This document shows, one piece after another, positions 20,201 to 28,582 of a stretch of 64,000 bases of DNA. Source of the stretch: Tautonia marina (GTDB lineage Bacteria; Planctomycetota; Planctomycetia; Isosphaerales; Isosphaeraceae); the NCBI RefSeq assembly GCF_009177065.1, contig NZ_WEZF01000003.1, positions 62,001 through 126,000 of the forward strand, in the 5' to 3' direction. The position numbers were made by a program, and so were the translations under genes. The notes beneath the pieces are model-generated. The model saw nothing but the letters and a program-made list of their open reading frames with translations, did not search any database and was not told the origin of the DNA. How positions within the stretch are numbered: the stretch's first letter is position 1; every line of letters starts with the position of its first letter.

Positions 20201-21202
20201 CAGCAACCCGGCGGGGAACAACCTCAAGGGGGCCAGCAAGCAGGGGGAGAGCAGGGGGGGGAAGCCGACCGTGCTCGCCTTCAGGAACTTGCCAAGGAGC
20301 AGGAACAGCTTGAGCAGGAGCTCCGGCGCCAGCTCCAAAAACTCCGAAAACTTCGAGCTGATCAGGCCGCCCGAGCCGGTTCAAGAGCGGCCTCTCGCAT
20401 GGGGAACGCCGGTCAGAACCTCGATGAAGGAGATGGCGAAGCCGCGATCCGCGATGAGGAAGAGGCCCTCCGCGATCTCGAACAGGCCATTGCCGATACG
20501 GACCAGGCGATTCAAGAGGCCCAGGATCGCCTCTTGATGGAGCAATTTGCCAAGATTCGCGATCAGCTTCGCGCGTACAATGATCGGCAGAAGCGACTGC
20601 TTGAAGAAACCGAGGCGTTCGAGGCGCGTCGGCAGGCGGGAGGCGGACGACTCTCCCGCGCCGATAGTTTCGATGTTCGCAATCTCGGTCGTGCTCAGGC
20701 CGGTCTGAAGGATGAAACGGCGTCACTGGCTGAGCGGCTCGAAGGCGCTCCCGTATTCAAACTCTCTCTCGAACGAGCGATTACTCGGATGGTTGAAGCC
20801 GCCGAGCAGCTTGCCGAGATTGAGACGGGCGCCGAGACGCAGCGTGCCGAAGAAGATGCCAGTCGTTGGTTGGAACGTCTGGTCGCCTCGCTTGATCCCC
20901 CGAACGAGGAGGATCAGCAAGAGGGAGAGCAGCAGCAACAACAAGGCGGAGGCCAGGGACAACCCGGCCAGGGAAATCAGGGAGACGGCATCCCCGCGGA
21001 AGCCCAGATTCGCATGCTGAAGGCCATGCAGGAAGACATCAACATCCGCACTCAGGAACTGGACGAACTCAAGCGGCGAGACGAACCGCTGTCGGAAACG
21101 CAGGAGGAGGAGTTCGTTCGCCTCGAAGAAGATCAACACACAATCGCTGACCTGCTCCGTGACCTGATTCGCCCGCGACAACCGGATGGCCTGGAGGACT
21201 GA
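17246..21202 (+). CDS. Giant membrane-anchored coiled-coil protein (DUF4175-like)
   Basis: 1318 residues, start ATG 17246 with GAGAGGAG just upstream. Two membrane helices lie near residues 25-45 and 52-70 and a third near 150-170, with a Leu-rich pair IERRWPHLNDRLSSTIEFL between. Residues about 190-560 are beta-rich. From about 565 to the end the protein is almost entirely charged helix and coiled coil (REEIERIFEMQKLAM; LEQELRRQLQKLRKLRAD), with Gln/Gly tracts near 970-1010 and 1220-1240. This matches the DUF4175-type protein that closes planctomycete MoxR/VWA clusters. The next gene begins three bases after its stop. No enzymatic motif is visible; a long structural reach across the periplasm is an inference. 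Confidence 0.8.
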   Translation: MMETLDHRIAGLRGHLRRVLILRGLCWTIFSAVMAFITLTWIDWFVPLTWNVRVVALVLAGIVVALIAWRELVRPLLIPFDDLRLALLIERRWPHLNDRLSSTIEFLKARGAADAHDGRYGSEALRDLTITQAMNEIQGLDFQSILDPRPMRLAATMAGWAAAVLLLESFIAPEFQSIAARRFLLDEVAWPKRTELEIAEAPTKLARGMPFELTAQAGVGRELPVVPPRAWFEVLSHVAPPLKLFDGALRGRPPGSARIIYRFEDGETINSALRPEDRGTFHGRLDAVNQSFRFYVAAGDDTTEWVNVAVVPPPSLDAVEVQVVPPAYTRPFASDEEREAAVETLASDQTQIRALQGSVIRFNGRANKPLSSASLMIHEEPTDIPVSIEDNGERLLASVDAQGAGSYWFSLRDRDGFSNPEATRYELRTIVDTPPLALIVEPQFDVSVPVSATVPLRIRAEDDFGLQLVRLLYTVTKPDSAEAEDHVVPLWSSEATIDGGRSLAQEVEHRLELAPLNVTPGSIISVSGEARDFFSSPDDAGPHLTRSRSIRIRVISEEEYRGQLDDRRREIREEIERIFEMQKLAMPPVREAINELDAAGQIEQETGDRLREASVMQRQVGGRLDESGNGLGDRIQRFLDDMENSRMSDPEVADQMQQMKAAVDRIRAEHLRPAEQGISRAIRDLEPQIDGQNRIGNTEAEPAETEPQSGGQPSVGQAKDTATGEAAPSAPAESTEPSPAGEEPPTEAAPEGAAQPSAPSDPVATESRRSLDESRQSQQAIARELEGMLQGLSEFETLRGVTQEAEQLLNDQDAVKKDTEQRATDPGLMGKTPDQLNAEQKADLQNLADRQRDVSRDLRDLANRMNDLTEGLAESDPLAAEALKDALDQLQREGTAAELGQAAEQIDRNQMGPAGQAQDKGREAMQNLVDTLKNRRENDLERLLKQLQETRSELAQAQRQQTDLLERTRQAQGQQGQQGGKPQGAQQPGGEQPQGGQQAGGEQGGEADRARLQELAKEQEQLEQELRRQLQKLRKLRADQAARAGSRAASRMGNAGQNLDEGDGEAAIRDEEEALRDLEQAIADTDQAIQEAQDRLLMEQFAKIRDQLRAYNDRQKRLLEETEAFEARRQAGGGRLSRADSFDVRNLGRAQAGLKDETASLAERLEGAPVFKLSLERAITRMVEAAEQLAEIETGAETQRAEEDASRWLERLVASLDPPNEEDQQEGEQQQQQGGGQGQPGQGNQGDGIPAEAQIRMLKAMQEDINIRTQELDELKRRDEPLSETQEEEFVRLEEDQHTIADLLRDLIRPRQPDGLED

Positions 21203-21205
21203 CCC

Positions 21206-22084
21206 ATGCCCGCGACTCGATTCCTGATCCCGACGCTGGTCCTGGTTTTCGGGATTGGTCTCTCGGCATCCGCTCAGGACGACGCCCTCGATCGCCTGCT
21301 GGACGAGATCCAGCAGGGCACAAACCCTTCAGACGACGCCAAGGCAGGAGAGAAACCGTCTGGAGACAAGGCCAAAAAACCGGCTCCCCCCCCTCTGGGA
21401 GACGAGGAGGCCGATGTCGATAAGCTTCTTGAAGGTCTGATCGGCCCAAGATCCGATCGACCTGACGCCGAGGGACAGGCCCCGTCTGACCTGGGACTGG
21501 ACGCGATGCCGGATCGCCCCGATCGTCTCGGGGACGACGCACGGGATGAACTTGATCGCGAGGAACAGGCGTTCGATGATTACCTGCGTCGCCTGCTCGG
21601 TCGCATCGACCCGCCCAAGGATGAAGACCAGCGTCAGCAGTCTTCCGAGGAAGGCGGCCCCCTCTCAGAAACCATGGAGAAGATGCGCGAGGTCGAAAAA
21701 CGCCTCTCCGAGCTCGACACCGGGGATCAAACCCGGGAGCAGCAAGAACAGATTGTTCGCGACTTCGATGAGTTGCTCCGCCGCATTCGCCAGCAACAAC
21801 AACAGCAGCAACAGCAACAACAACAGACGGAAATGGCGGGGCAGCAACCTCAGGAGCAAGGGCAAGATCAGAACGGCGAGAACAACGGCGAACAGACCGG
21901 CGCTCCTCCCAAGACCCCCGAGCAGAATCCCGCTCTGGTCAACGCGAAGGATTCCTGGGGCCATCTCCAGGATTCCCTCCGCGAGGTCATGGGGAACGTC
22001 AGCAGGATGATGCCGCTCGATCAACGACGCGAACTGATTGAACGTTACTTCCTGTCAGTGGCCAAAAAAGGCGTGGAGCGTTAA
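21206..22084 (+). CDS. Secreted Gln-rich helical protein, last gene of the MoxR/VWA cluster
   Basis: 292 residues with a signal peptide (RFLIPTLVLVFGIGLSASAQ). The mature chain is strongly acidic and helical, with a run of about a dozen glutamines near residue 200 followed by Q/N/G-rich sequence and a more ordered C-terminus (SWGHLQDSLREVMGNVSRM). It starts three bases after the preceding stop, so the two must be co-translated. The composition closely matches the tail of the preceding protein, suggesting that they interact. No known domain recognised. Confidence 0.8.
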   Translation: MPATRFLIPTLVLVFGIGLSASAQDDALDRLLDEIQQGTNPSDDAKAGEKPSGDKAKKPAPPPLGDEEADVDKLLEGLIGPRSDRPDAEGQAPSDLGLDAMPDRPDRLGDDARDELDREEQAFDDYLRRLLGRIDPPKDEDQRQQSSEEGGPLSETMEKMREVEKRLSELDTGDQTREQQEQIVRDFDELLRRIRQQQQQQQQQQQQTEMAGQQPQEQGQDQNGENNGEQTGAPPKTPEQNPALVNAKDSWGHLQDSLREVMGNVSRMMPLDQRRELIERYFLSVAKKGVER

Positions 22085-22130
22085 TTCACCCCGTGGTCCT
22101 TTGATCTTGAGTGATTCCGGAGTCCCGACC

Positions 22131-23228
22131 ATGGGTCAACCGCTGTCAATGCAATTCCCTCGCCTCTCGCGGCGCTGTTTCACTCGACTTGCGTTGTTCG
22201 GATTCGGAGCAGTTGTCGCCGGCCCCCTCCCGTCCGTTTCTGGTCGCCAGGATACGGGGTTTCGGGAAGGACGAACCGGGGAAGTGCCGGAGGGTTCGGC
22301 GGCACTGGTTGACGATCGGACGATTCGGGCGATCGATGATGGGCTCGCCTGGCTCGCGGCGAACCAGGCTCCTGACGGCTCCTATGGCAGCGGTTCTTAT
22401 CGAGCCGCCATTTCGAGCCTTGCGGGTTTGGCCTTTATGGGCAACGGTTCGTCGCCCGGCCGGGGTCCATACGGCAGGAATATCGACGAAGCACTCGGCT
22501 ATGTCATGTCCTGCGCCGATGCCTCAGGGTTTGTCTCCAGCCCTCCGCCCTCCAATAACCCGATGTATGGTCATGGTTTCGCCACCTTGTTCCTGGCGGA
22601 AGCCTATGGAATGTCTCGCCGGTCGGAACTGCGGCCGATTCTGGAGCGGGCGGTCCGGTTGATCATCGATACGCAAAATGAAGAAGGCGGATGGCGTTAT
22701 CAGCCCGTCCGGGACGACGCGGATCTGTCTGTCACCATCTGTCAGATCAATGCCCTTCGAGCCGCTCGAAACGCTGGCCTCTTCGTTCCCAAGGAGACGG
22801 TCGAAGAATGCATTGACTATGTCAATCAGGCGCAGAACCCCGATGGTGGCTTCCGGTACATGTTGCGGGGGGGATCGAGCGCCTTTCCTCGATCCGCCGC
22901 CGGTGTTGTGGCGCTCTACAGCGCTGCCGTCTACAACGATCAGGCGGTTGACGACGGGATCGAATACCTCAAGCAGCATCGGCCCGATGACCGCTTCCTT
23001 CGTCGACTTCCCCACTACTTCTACGGCCACTACTATGCCGCCCAGGCCATGTGGATTCGAGGGGGAGAGGATTGGAATCGGTGGTATCCCGCTATTCGAG
23101 ACGAGTTGCTGAACGATCAGGAACCCGATGGTTCCTGGTCCGACGGATTCGGTCCAGCGTACGGAACGGCCATGGCCCTGATCATCCTTCAGCTCCCGTT
23201 CAGTTGCCTGCCAATCTTCCAGCGGTAG
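22131..23228 (+). CDS. Tat-exported squalene-cyclase/prenyltransferase-fold protein
   Basis: 365 residues from ATG 22131, with CCGGAG at 22117-22122. The N-terminus carries a twin-arginine motif, LSRRCFTRLALFG, before a hydrophobic stretch. The rest is an alpha-alpha toroid with recurring terpene-cyclase/prenyltransferase motifs: NQAPDGSYGSGS, QNEEGGWRYQP, QNPDGGFRYM and QEPDGSWSDGFG. The DxDD motif of true squalene-hopene cyclases is not seen, and such exported planctomycete proteins are probably not cyclases. It follows the MoxR/VWA cluster by 46 bases and could be co-transcribed. Confidence 0.82.
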   Translation: MGQPLSMQFPRLSRRCFTRLALFGFGAVVAGPLPSVSGRQDTGFREGRTGEVPEGSAALVDDRTIRAIDDGLAWLAANQAPDGSYGSGSYRAAISSLAGLAFMGNGSSPGRGPYGRNIDEALGYVMSCADASGFVSSPPPSNNPMYGHGFATLFLAEAYGMSRRSELRPILERAVRLIIDTQNEEGGWRYQPVRDDADLSVTICQINALRAARNAGLFVPKETVEECIDYVNQAQNPDGGFRYMLRGGSSAFPRSAAGVVALYSAAVYNDQAVDDGIEYLKQHRPDDRFLRRLPHYFYGHYYAAQAMWIRGGEDWNRWYPAIRDELLNDQEPDGSWSDGFGPAYGTAMALIILQLPFSCLPIFQR

Positions 23229-23308
23229 CAGGTTTTCCGATCGAATCTCGAATCCGATCTGAGAATCACTTCGACGCGTGTGAGCATTGCTCGATCGTCG
23301 CCAGAGAC

Positions 23309-24607
23309 ATGACGGCCACCATGAACATTGCCGATCGACCTTCCCTTCTCCTGTGCACGCTCTGGCTTGGGGTCCGGCTAGCCGTCCCTGAGTTCACCAT
23401 GGCCGCTCAGGACGCTCCCGATCCCCTCCCGTCCGAGCCGGTGTTTGATGCGATGCTGAGTAACGGCTCGATCATTACGGGTCGGATTCGCTCAATGTCC
23501 TTCGAGGGTCCGTTGGAGTTAGTCGATGAGCAGGGAGAGGATCGCATCGTCGAGGGAGAGGATCTGGTCAAGCTTTCCAGGCATCGCTCCGTCGTCTCGC
23601 AAGGGGGTTCGGAGGCACCACTGGTGGTGCTTCCTCTCGGCGATCAAATCCGAGGACAACTCGATGCGGCAGACGAACAGACCATCGAGTTAAGGTCTTC
23701 GATCTTCGGAGCATTGAGCATCCCGCTCGATGCCGTCGTCGGATTTTCGATCACGCCCGCTCTGAATCCTCAGGCAGAGGCAACGACGATACGAAGCCTG
23801 AGAGACACTGCTCGTGCATCCGATCGTCTGTTCCTTGTCAACGGGGACGAACGCGATGTCACCTTCTCGGCAGTCGGAGAGTCGGAGGTGGCATATCTGG
23901 ATGCCAATCGGTTACAGAAACTTCCCAAGGAAATGGTGCAAGCGGTGGGACTCGATCCGGGATTATTACAAATTCCCGAAAGTCCTGATCGCTCGTTCGA
24001 CTTTGTCTTTACGGACGGGAGCCGCCTTCGACTGATCGAGCTCAGCATCCGAGAGGGGCGATTGAAAGGAAAGACCTCCATCGGTGTTGAGCTTGATGCA
24101 CCGATCGACCGGATCGCCAGTTGCTATGCGTTGAACGAGCGAATTGTCTATCTCTCAGAACGGGAAGCGGCCCGCGAAGTCACCGTTCCCTACGTGGGCC
24201 CCGCTCGCCCGGTCCAAACCAACACCACGGTCTTCGGAAACCCGATTACCGTCAACGGTCGGCAATTTCTCCGAGGGCTCGGGACGCAGAGTCGTTCCTT
24301 GCTTGCCTATCAATTGCAGCCGGAAGATCAACGCTTTCAGGCTCGCCTTGCCCTGGATGATATTGCCGGACCGCTGGGAAACGTCGTGTTTCGCGTTCTG
24401 GTCGATGGAGAGGAGCGATATGCGTCGCCTCCCGTCACATCAGGGGTTGACCCCATCGCAATCGACGTGGACGTGTCGGGGGGCAAGTTCCTGATCCTCG
24501 CGACGGAGTTCGGTCCTGGTGGCGGCATTCGCGATTACGCTGTATGGATCGATGCACGGCTCATCCGCGAGTTTGGCGACACGGAACCTCCGGTTGCTGG
24601 CAACTGA
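23309..24607 (+). CDS. Exported protein with C-terminal NPCBM/NEW2 carbohydrate-binding-like domain
   Basis: About 432 residues from ATG 23309 (ATG 23321 is also possible). A signal peptide (LLLCTLWLGVRLAVPEFTMAAQ) is followed by two small beta-rich modules with repeats such as LSNGSIITGRIRSMSFEG and PLGDQIRGQLDAADEQTIEL, like those in other planctomycete surface proteins. The C-terminal ~150 residues match NPCBM/NEW2: LRGLGTQSRSLLAYQL, LDDIAGPLGNVVFRVLVDG and RDYAVWIDARL. A polysaccharide-binding role outside the cytoplasmic membrane is inferred from the family. Confidence 0.78.
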   Translation: MTATMNIADRPSLLLCTLWLGVRLAVPEFTMAAQDAPDPLPSEPVFDAMLSNGSIITGRIRSMSFEGPLELVDEQGEDRIVEGEDLVKLSRHRSVVSQGGSEAPLVVLPLGDQIRGQLDAADEQTIELRSSIFGALSIPLDAVVGFSITPALNPQAEATTIRSLRDTARASDRLFLVNGDERDVTFSAVGESEVAYLDANRLQKLPKEMVQAVGLDPGLLQIPESPDRSFDFVFTDGSRLRLIELSIREGRLKGKTSIGVELDAPIDRIASCYALNERIVYLSEREAAREVTVPYVGPARPVQTNTTVFGNPITVNGRQFLRGLGTQSRSLLAYQLQPEDQRFQARLALDDIAGPLGNVVFRVLVDGEERYASPPVTSGVDPIAIDVDVSGGKFLILATEFGPGGGIRDYAVWIDARLIREFGDTEPPVAGN

Positions 24608-24621
24608 ACTCGCGTTCGATT

Positions 24622-25341
24622 ATGCTTCGGTTCATGCCAGAGAAAACTCCCACGACCTACGGACCCGATCGCGAACGGCAACTCGCGCATCTTGCGTCGA
24701 GTGTGGGCCACCATCTCATCAACGCCTTCAGCGCGGTCGTCAGTAACGCCGAGATCCTCAAGCTCTCAAATCCTTCAGACCTCGAGTCTGATCCCGAGCT
24801 TGCAGAAACGGTGGATGTGATCGTCAACGTGTCGGTCAAGGCATCGGGAGTCGCACGTCGATTAATCGATTTCACTCGCCCCTCGACACAACCTCTCGAT
24901 CAGCCGGTTGATCCGGTCATGCTCCTTCAGGAGGTCATCGCCGCATTCTCGCAAACCTACCCAAAGGTTTCCTGGATTATTGATTGCAAACCGGTTGCAT
25001 GCCTGAATGGAGATCCGGCACAACTCCGATCGATGTTCGAGTACATGATTCTCAATTCGATCGAAGCACTCCATACTACGGGTGGGCAGATCATCATTCG
25101 ATCGCAGTTCGATGAGCCCGAGTGGACGAGTTTGATTATCGAGGACGACGGGCAAGGCATGGATGCAGTGATTCAGGAGCAAGCGCTCGAACCGTTTTTC
25201 TCAACGAAACCAGGTCGCCTGGGTATTGGGCTCTGTCTGGCCAACAGTATTTGGCGTCGGCACGGGGGAACGCTCTCGATTCTCAGTAAGCCTGGTCAAG
25301 GGACGATGCTCCGCATGACCTATAGCAGTCAGCGCTGCTGA
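24622..25341 (+). CDS. Sensorless histidine kinase (NtrB-like transmitter)
   Basis: 239 residues from ATG 24622 (or 24634), consisting only of a transmitter. The phosphoacceptor is His30 in SSVGHHLINAFSAVVSNAEIL. The ATPase domain shows the N-box region MILNSIEALHTTGGQI, the G1 box EDDGQGMD, an F box LEPFFSTKPG and the G2 box LGIGLCLAN. There is no membrane segment, PAS or GAF domain, so the input must come from a partner. It ends 13 bases inside the convergent kinase-like gene at 25329-26171, whose partner is an ANTAR response regulator; functional linkage is inferred from that context. Confidence 0.88.
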   Translation: MLRFMPEKTPTTYGPDRERQLAHLASSVGHHLINAFSAVVSNAEILKLSNPSDLESDPELAETVDVIVNVSVKASGVARRLIDFTRPSTQPLDQPVDPVMLLQEVIAAFSQTYPKVSWIIDCKPVACLNGDPAQLRSMFEYMILNSIEALHTTGGQIIIRSQFDEPEWTSLIIEDDGQGMDAVIQEQALEPFFSTKPGRLGIGLCLANSIWRRHGGTLSILSKPGQGTMLRMTYSSQRC

Positions 25342-26171
25342 TTCCGAGTGCGTGTGATTCGGATTTCTGGATCAGGTGGCTGTTGACCATCGCGATGCAA
25401 GCCCAATGGTGCCGCAGGGAAGGTGAACTCAGCCGATCGGATGAGTCCTTCGCCTTCGGTCGGTGCCTGAAACCGAACCCGAGCCCCGAGGATCTCAAGC
25501 CGCTCAAGGCTCAACGCGATCCGGGAGCCGGGATCTGTTCCCACCTCTTCCAGGCAGACGAGACGACCAAACAATGGATCTTCGCGAAGGCTCGTCAGGT
25601 TGTTAATCAATTCCTCGGAAGACGAAACCATCGAGAGACGACTGGCGCTGCCATGCTCTGATGGATCGGACGTCAGGACCAGCGAAACAGAATCCCCCGG
25701 TTTCGCGGAGTCGACGGCCAAGGCAGCCCATTCGAGGAGTGCCTCAAGGCAGAGAACGCGATCTGTCAGGATTGGACGAATCGGTCCTTCAAGAACGCAG
25801 CTCCAGGCAACCCCACGACCAAAGGCCTCGGGCATGACTTGTCGGTCGATCTCAACGAGTAACTCGTCAGGCCGAACGGCAAGCAGCTGCGGCGAGGGCA
25901 GTGCCCGAACCTGATCTATGTAATCCAGATAGCGCTGAGTGAGGACCGCAACATCGTCACACATCGTTGCAGCGGTCGTCAGATGGGGGTGCACGGATTG
26001 CGGGACGATCGGGTTCAGAGAGAGCGACTCGACCGCCTCTCGAATGTCGATCAAGGGTTTCTCAAGATGTTCGCCGATCGCCGCAAGAATCCCTCGCAAC
26101 TCGGGAACATCATGTACCGTCCTGAAGGCTCCTCCAGAATCTGAGGGAGCGGGCTCAGCACATCCATGCAT
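25329..26171 (-). CDS. Degenerate histidine-kinase-like protein (probable pseudokinase)
   Basis: 280 residues. The helical start ELRGILAAIGEHLEKPLIDI lines up with a DHp helix, but relative to the normal SHELRTPL pattern the phosphoacceptor position is Glu34 and the His falls one residue later. The second half has the outline of an ATPase domain (LEALLEWAALAVDSAKPGD in place of the N-box; RIALSLERLEILGARVRF in place of the final strands) but no DxGxG and no GxGL box. It therefore probably cannot phosphorylate itself and may act as a sensor, adaptor or phosphatase-like partner. It lies downstream of the ANTAR regulator on the same strand, and its 3' end overlaps an intact kinase gene. Confidence 0.7.
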   Translation of the reverse strand: MHGCAEPAPSDSGGAFRTVHDVPELRGILAAIGEHLEKPLIDIREAVESLSLNPIVPQSVHPHLTTAATMCDDVAVLTQRYLDYIDQVRALPSPQLLAVRPDELLVEIDRQVMPEAFGRGVAWSCVLEGPIRPILTDRVLCLEALLEWAALAVDSAKPGDSVSLVLTSDPSEHGSASRLSMVSSSEELINNLTSLREDPLFGRLVCLEEVGTDPGSRIALSLERLEILGARVRFQAPTEGEGLIRSAEFTFPAAPLGLHRDGQQPPDPEIRITRTRNQQR

Positions 26172-26407
26172 AACAATCGCCTGAGAGGTCGGATCGATCG
26201 TTCAGAGACTCAGAACCAAAGACACGCGATGGCCAACGACCAAAATTGGGGATCACTGCCGGCCGTGCCCAGAGAAGAGAGAAGAACCTTCCCAGTTGAA
26301 ATCTTTCATCCCTGGCAAGGTCAGGCTACAGTCCATCTCTCTGTTGTGTCAACCAGTGGGATTGACAGGCCAGAGAAGACCGACCGTTTGGCAGAGGCTC
26401 CAGGAAT

Positions 26408-26977
26408 TCAGATCAACTCATGCGCATGAACGATCGTTTCGGCCAGCTTGGCCATTGCGATTCGGCGATCCTGACTTTCACGCTGCAAAAACCGGAAGGC
26501 CTCAGCCTCGGTCAAGTTTTTCCGAGACATGATAATGCCTTTGGCTTTTTCGATCATCTTTCGATCGCGAAGCGTGGCTTCCAGTTCTTCGCTGCGCTTT
26601 TTGTATTGATCTAATTCCCGGGCCTTGGCGACAGCCATCTGAATGGCTGCGTTGAGGGCGGGGCCAGTGACCGGTTTCAGCAGGTACTGAATGGCACCTT
26701 CCTGAATGGCGGCCTCGACCAGCTCGGGTTGACCGTGAGCGGTCAAAATAATGACAGGAGTTCCGGGATCCTGGGCAATCTGGCGGGCCGCAGAAAGCCC
26801 ATCGAGACCGGGCATTTCGATGTCGAGGATTGCCACATCGGGCAGCGTGCGGCGGCACATCTCGATTGCCCGCTGGCCATCCTCCGCCACTGCGGCAACG
26901 CTGTATCCCATTCTGCTCAGAATTTGCTGGAGGCTTGCCCCCACCTTCCGATCATCATCGGCGATGAGTACCTTCAT
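26408..26977 (-). CDS. ANTAR-domain response regulator (RNA-binding antiterminator type)
   Basis: 189 residues from ATG 26977, preceded by AAGGGAG. Residues 1-115 are a complete receiver: acidic Asp7-Asp9, phosphoacceptor Asp52 (AILDIEMPGLDG), Thr79 and Lys101 (LLKPV). A short coiled coil (about 120-137) leads to an ANTAR domain (DRKMIEKAKGIIMSRKNLTE, then EAFRFLQRES and MAKLAETIV). ANTAR regulators such as AmiR, NasR and EutV bind paired hairpins in nascent RNA and block termination. The gene probably forms an operon with the kinase-like gene 236 bases downstream. A near-perfect palindrome sits in its leader at 27041-27064. Confidence 0.92.
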   Translation of the reverse strand: MKVLIADDDRKVGASLQQILSRMGYSVAAVAEDGQRAIEMCRRTLPDVAILDIEMPGLDGLSAARQIAQDPGTPVIILTAHGQPELVEAAIQEGAIQYLLKPVTGPALNAAIQMAVAKARELDQYKKRSEELEATLRDRKMIEKAKGIIMSRKNLTEAEAFRFLQRESQDRRIAMAKLAETIVHAHELI

Positions 26978-27040
26978 TGCGATGAGCTCCCTTCGTCGGT
27001 CGCCGTCGCTCGTCACGAGTTAGAGTCGAGGCTGCAAAGA

Positions 27041-27064
27041 AGGATCGTACCACGGTACAATCCT
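27041..27064 (-). promoter_or_regulatory. 24-base inverted repeat upstream of the ANTAR regulator
   Basis: Forward arms AGGATCGTACC and GGTACAATCCT are separated by AC. The single C/A mismatch becomes a U-G wobble in the minus-strand transcript, so the hairpin is fully paired only in RNA of the regulator gene. It lies 63 bases before the start codon. It could be an operator or a leader hairpin. Its apical loop does not show the A1/G4 hexaloop of known ANTAR targets. Confidence 0.45.
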
Positions 27065-27245
27065 CGTGCCAAAGAGACGATCGACAGAATTATTCGAGTC
27101 CAAGCGTTGCAAACGGTTCTCGGTCGTCCCTCAGCACTGCTTGCTGGACGATTGAGCCGAGCCTTGATCCCTTGATTTTCCTGACCCAACCCCATGAGGG
27201 CGAACCAGTTTCCCAAATCGGGGTTACCACAAGGAACTGAAATCG

Positions 27246-27737
27246 GTGAAGGTACACGTTCCCCAGGTCTTGTTGTTTCAGGATTTGGTGGTCGGAGAGG
27301 CTTGGGAGAGTGTCTCTCGGACAGTAACTCAGGCGGAAATCTCCCTTTTCGCGGGTCTCTCAGGTGACTTCAATGCACTGCATGTCGACCACGAGGCCGC
27401 TCGATCGGGGCCATTCGGGCAACCGGTTGCCCACGGGTTGCTGGGTCTTGCGATTGCCAGTGGACTTGGGACAACCGCCCCACGAGTCGAGACGCTTGCG
27501 TTCCTGGAAATTGTCTCATGGTCCTTTCGAAGTCCAATCACGATTGGCGACACCATTCGCGTGCTCACCCGAGTGGAGGCGCTGGAGCCCCGTGCCAGAG
27601 GCCGACGAGGAGTCGTGACCTGGAATCGCCAGGTTGTCAACCAGCGCGGCGAGGTGGTTCAGGAAGGACAAACGCGCACGCTCGTCCGGGGCCGTTCCAC
27701 CTCGGTCGACGAGGCCGGCGATTCTCCCTCGATGTGA
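27246..27737 (+). CDS. MaoC-family hot-dog-fold protein
   Basis: 163 residues from GTG 27246 with AAGGA upstream. MaoC-type proteins are (R)-specific enoyl-CoA hydratases or related acyl-CoA-binding enzymes. Visible are SLFAGLSGDFNALHVDHEAA (with the Asp-x4-His of the hydratase motif), VAHGLLGLAIASGL and the later strand VTWNRQVVNQRGEVVQEGQT. The neighbours are not fatty-acid genes, so substrate and pathway are unknown. It is transcribed divergently from the ANTAR regulator. Confidence 0.88.
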   Translation: MKVHVPQVLLFQDLVVGEAWESVSRTVTQAEISLFAGLSGDFNALHVDHEAARSGPFGQPVAHGLLGLAIASGLGTTAPRVETLAFLEIVSWSFRSPITIGDTIRVLTRVEALEPRARGRRGVVTWNRQVVNQRGEVVQEGQTRTLVRGRSTSVDEAGDSPSM

Positions 27738-27751
27738 TCGCCAGAGTCGTT

Positions 27752-28582
27752 TCAAGATTCGGGCAATCGTAACGCGGTAAATGCCTGAACCTGACCGATG
27801 ATCGCCGGTTCGGTCGGGAGTCGCTCGATACTACTCGCCCCAAAAAAGCCAACGACTCCTCGGGTTCGAGTCAGCACCTCAGCGGCGTCGGATGGCTCGG
27901 CAATTGGTCCTCCGTGGCAGAGGACGAGAACATCGTCTCGGGCCGAGTGGGCCGCGTCGGCCATGACTTGAACTCGTTCGATTGCTTCGTCGATTCCCAG
28001 GGCGGATTGTGCTCCAATCAACCCCTTCGTGGTGAGACCAACGTGTGCGACCACCACGTCGGCTCCAGCGCTGGCCATCGCGTAAGCTTCGTGCTCGTCA
28101 TGAACATAAGGGCAGGTCAGGAGGTCGAGCCGATGGGCTCTCGCGATCATGGAGACTTCCTTGTCATAGCCCATTCCGGTTTCTTCAAGTCCCCTTCGAA
28201 ATTGCCCATCGATCAATCCGACGGTCGGGAAGTTCTGGACCCCAGCGAACCCGGCGTCGCGAACCTCGGCCAGAAATCGATCCATGATCCGGAAGGGATC
28301 AGTCCCACAGACTCCCGCCAGGACGGGGGTGTGATCAACCACCGGCAAAACCTCGCGAGCCATTTCCATGACGATCGCGTTGGCATCGCCGTAGGGCATC
28401 AGACCCGCGAGGCTCCCGCGTCCAGCCATCCGGAAACGTCCCGAATTGTAGATGATGATCAGGTCAATTCCTCCGGCCTCTGCGCACTTGGCACTCAGGC
28501 CGGTCCCGGCGCCGCCACCGATAATAGGTTGGCCCGAGGCGATCTTCCGTCGGAATCGTTCCAGGATCTTCGTCCGCGTCAC
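27752..28582 (-). CDS. PEP-hydrolase-like TIM-barrel protein (C-terminal half of the Tm-1 architecture)
   Basis: 276 residues. The start is typical of the TIM-barrel signal-transduction family (PF09370): [20 protein letters not shown], then [20 protein letters not shown] and [12 protein letters not shown], with [10 protein letters not shown] and [14 protein letters not shown] near the end. In plant Tm-1 and fungal homologues this domain is fused behind the ATP-binding domain encoded here by the preceding gene. The two genes overlap by four bases. The catalytic activity is unsettled; the PEP-hydrolase name rests on distant family membership. Confidence 0.85.
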   Translation of the reverse strand: MTRTKILERFRRKIASGQPIIGGGAGTGLSAKCAEAGGIDLIIIYNSGRFRMAGRGSLAGLMPYGDANAIVMEMAREVLPVVDHTPVLAGVCGTDPFRIMDRFLAEVRDAGFAGVQNFPTVGLIDGQFRRGLEETGMGYDKEVSMIARAHRLDLLTCPYVHDEHEAYAMASAGADVVVAHVGLTTKGLIGAQSALGIDEAIERVQVMADAAHSARDDVLVLCHGGPIAEPSDAAEVLTRTRGVVGFFGASSIERLPTEPAIIGQVQAFTALRLPES

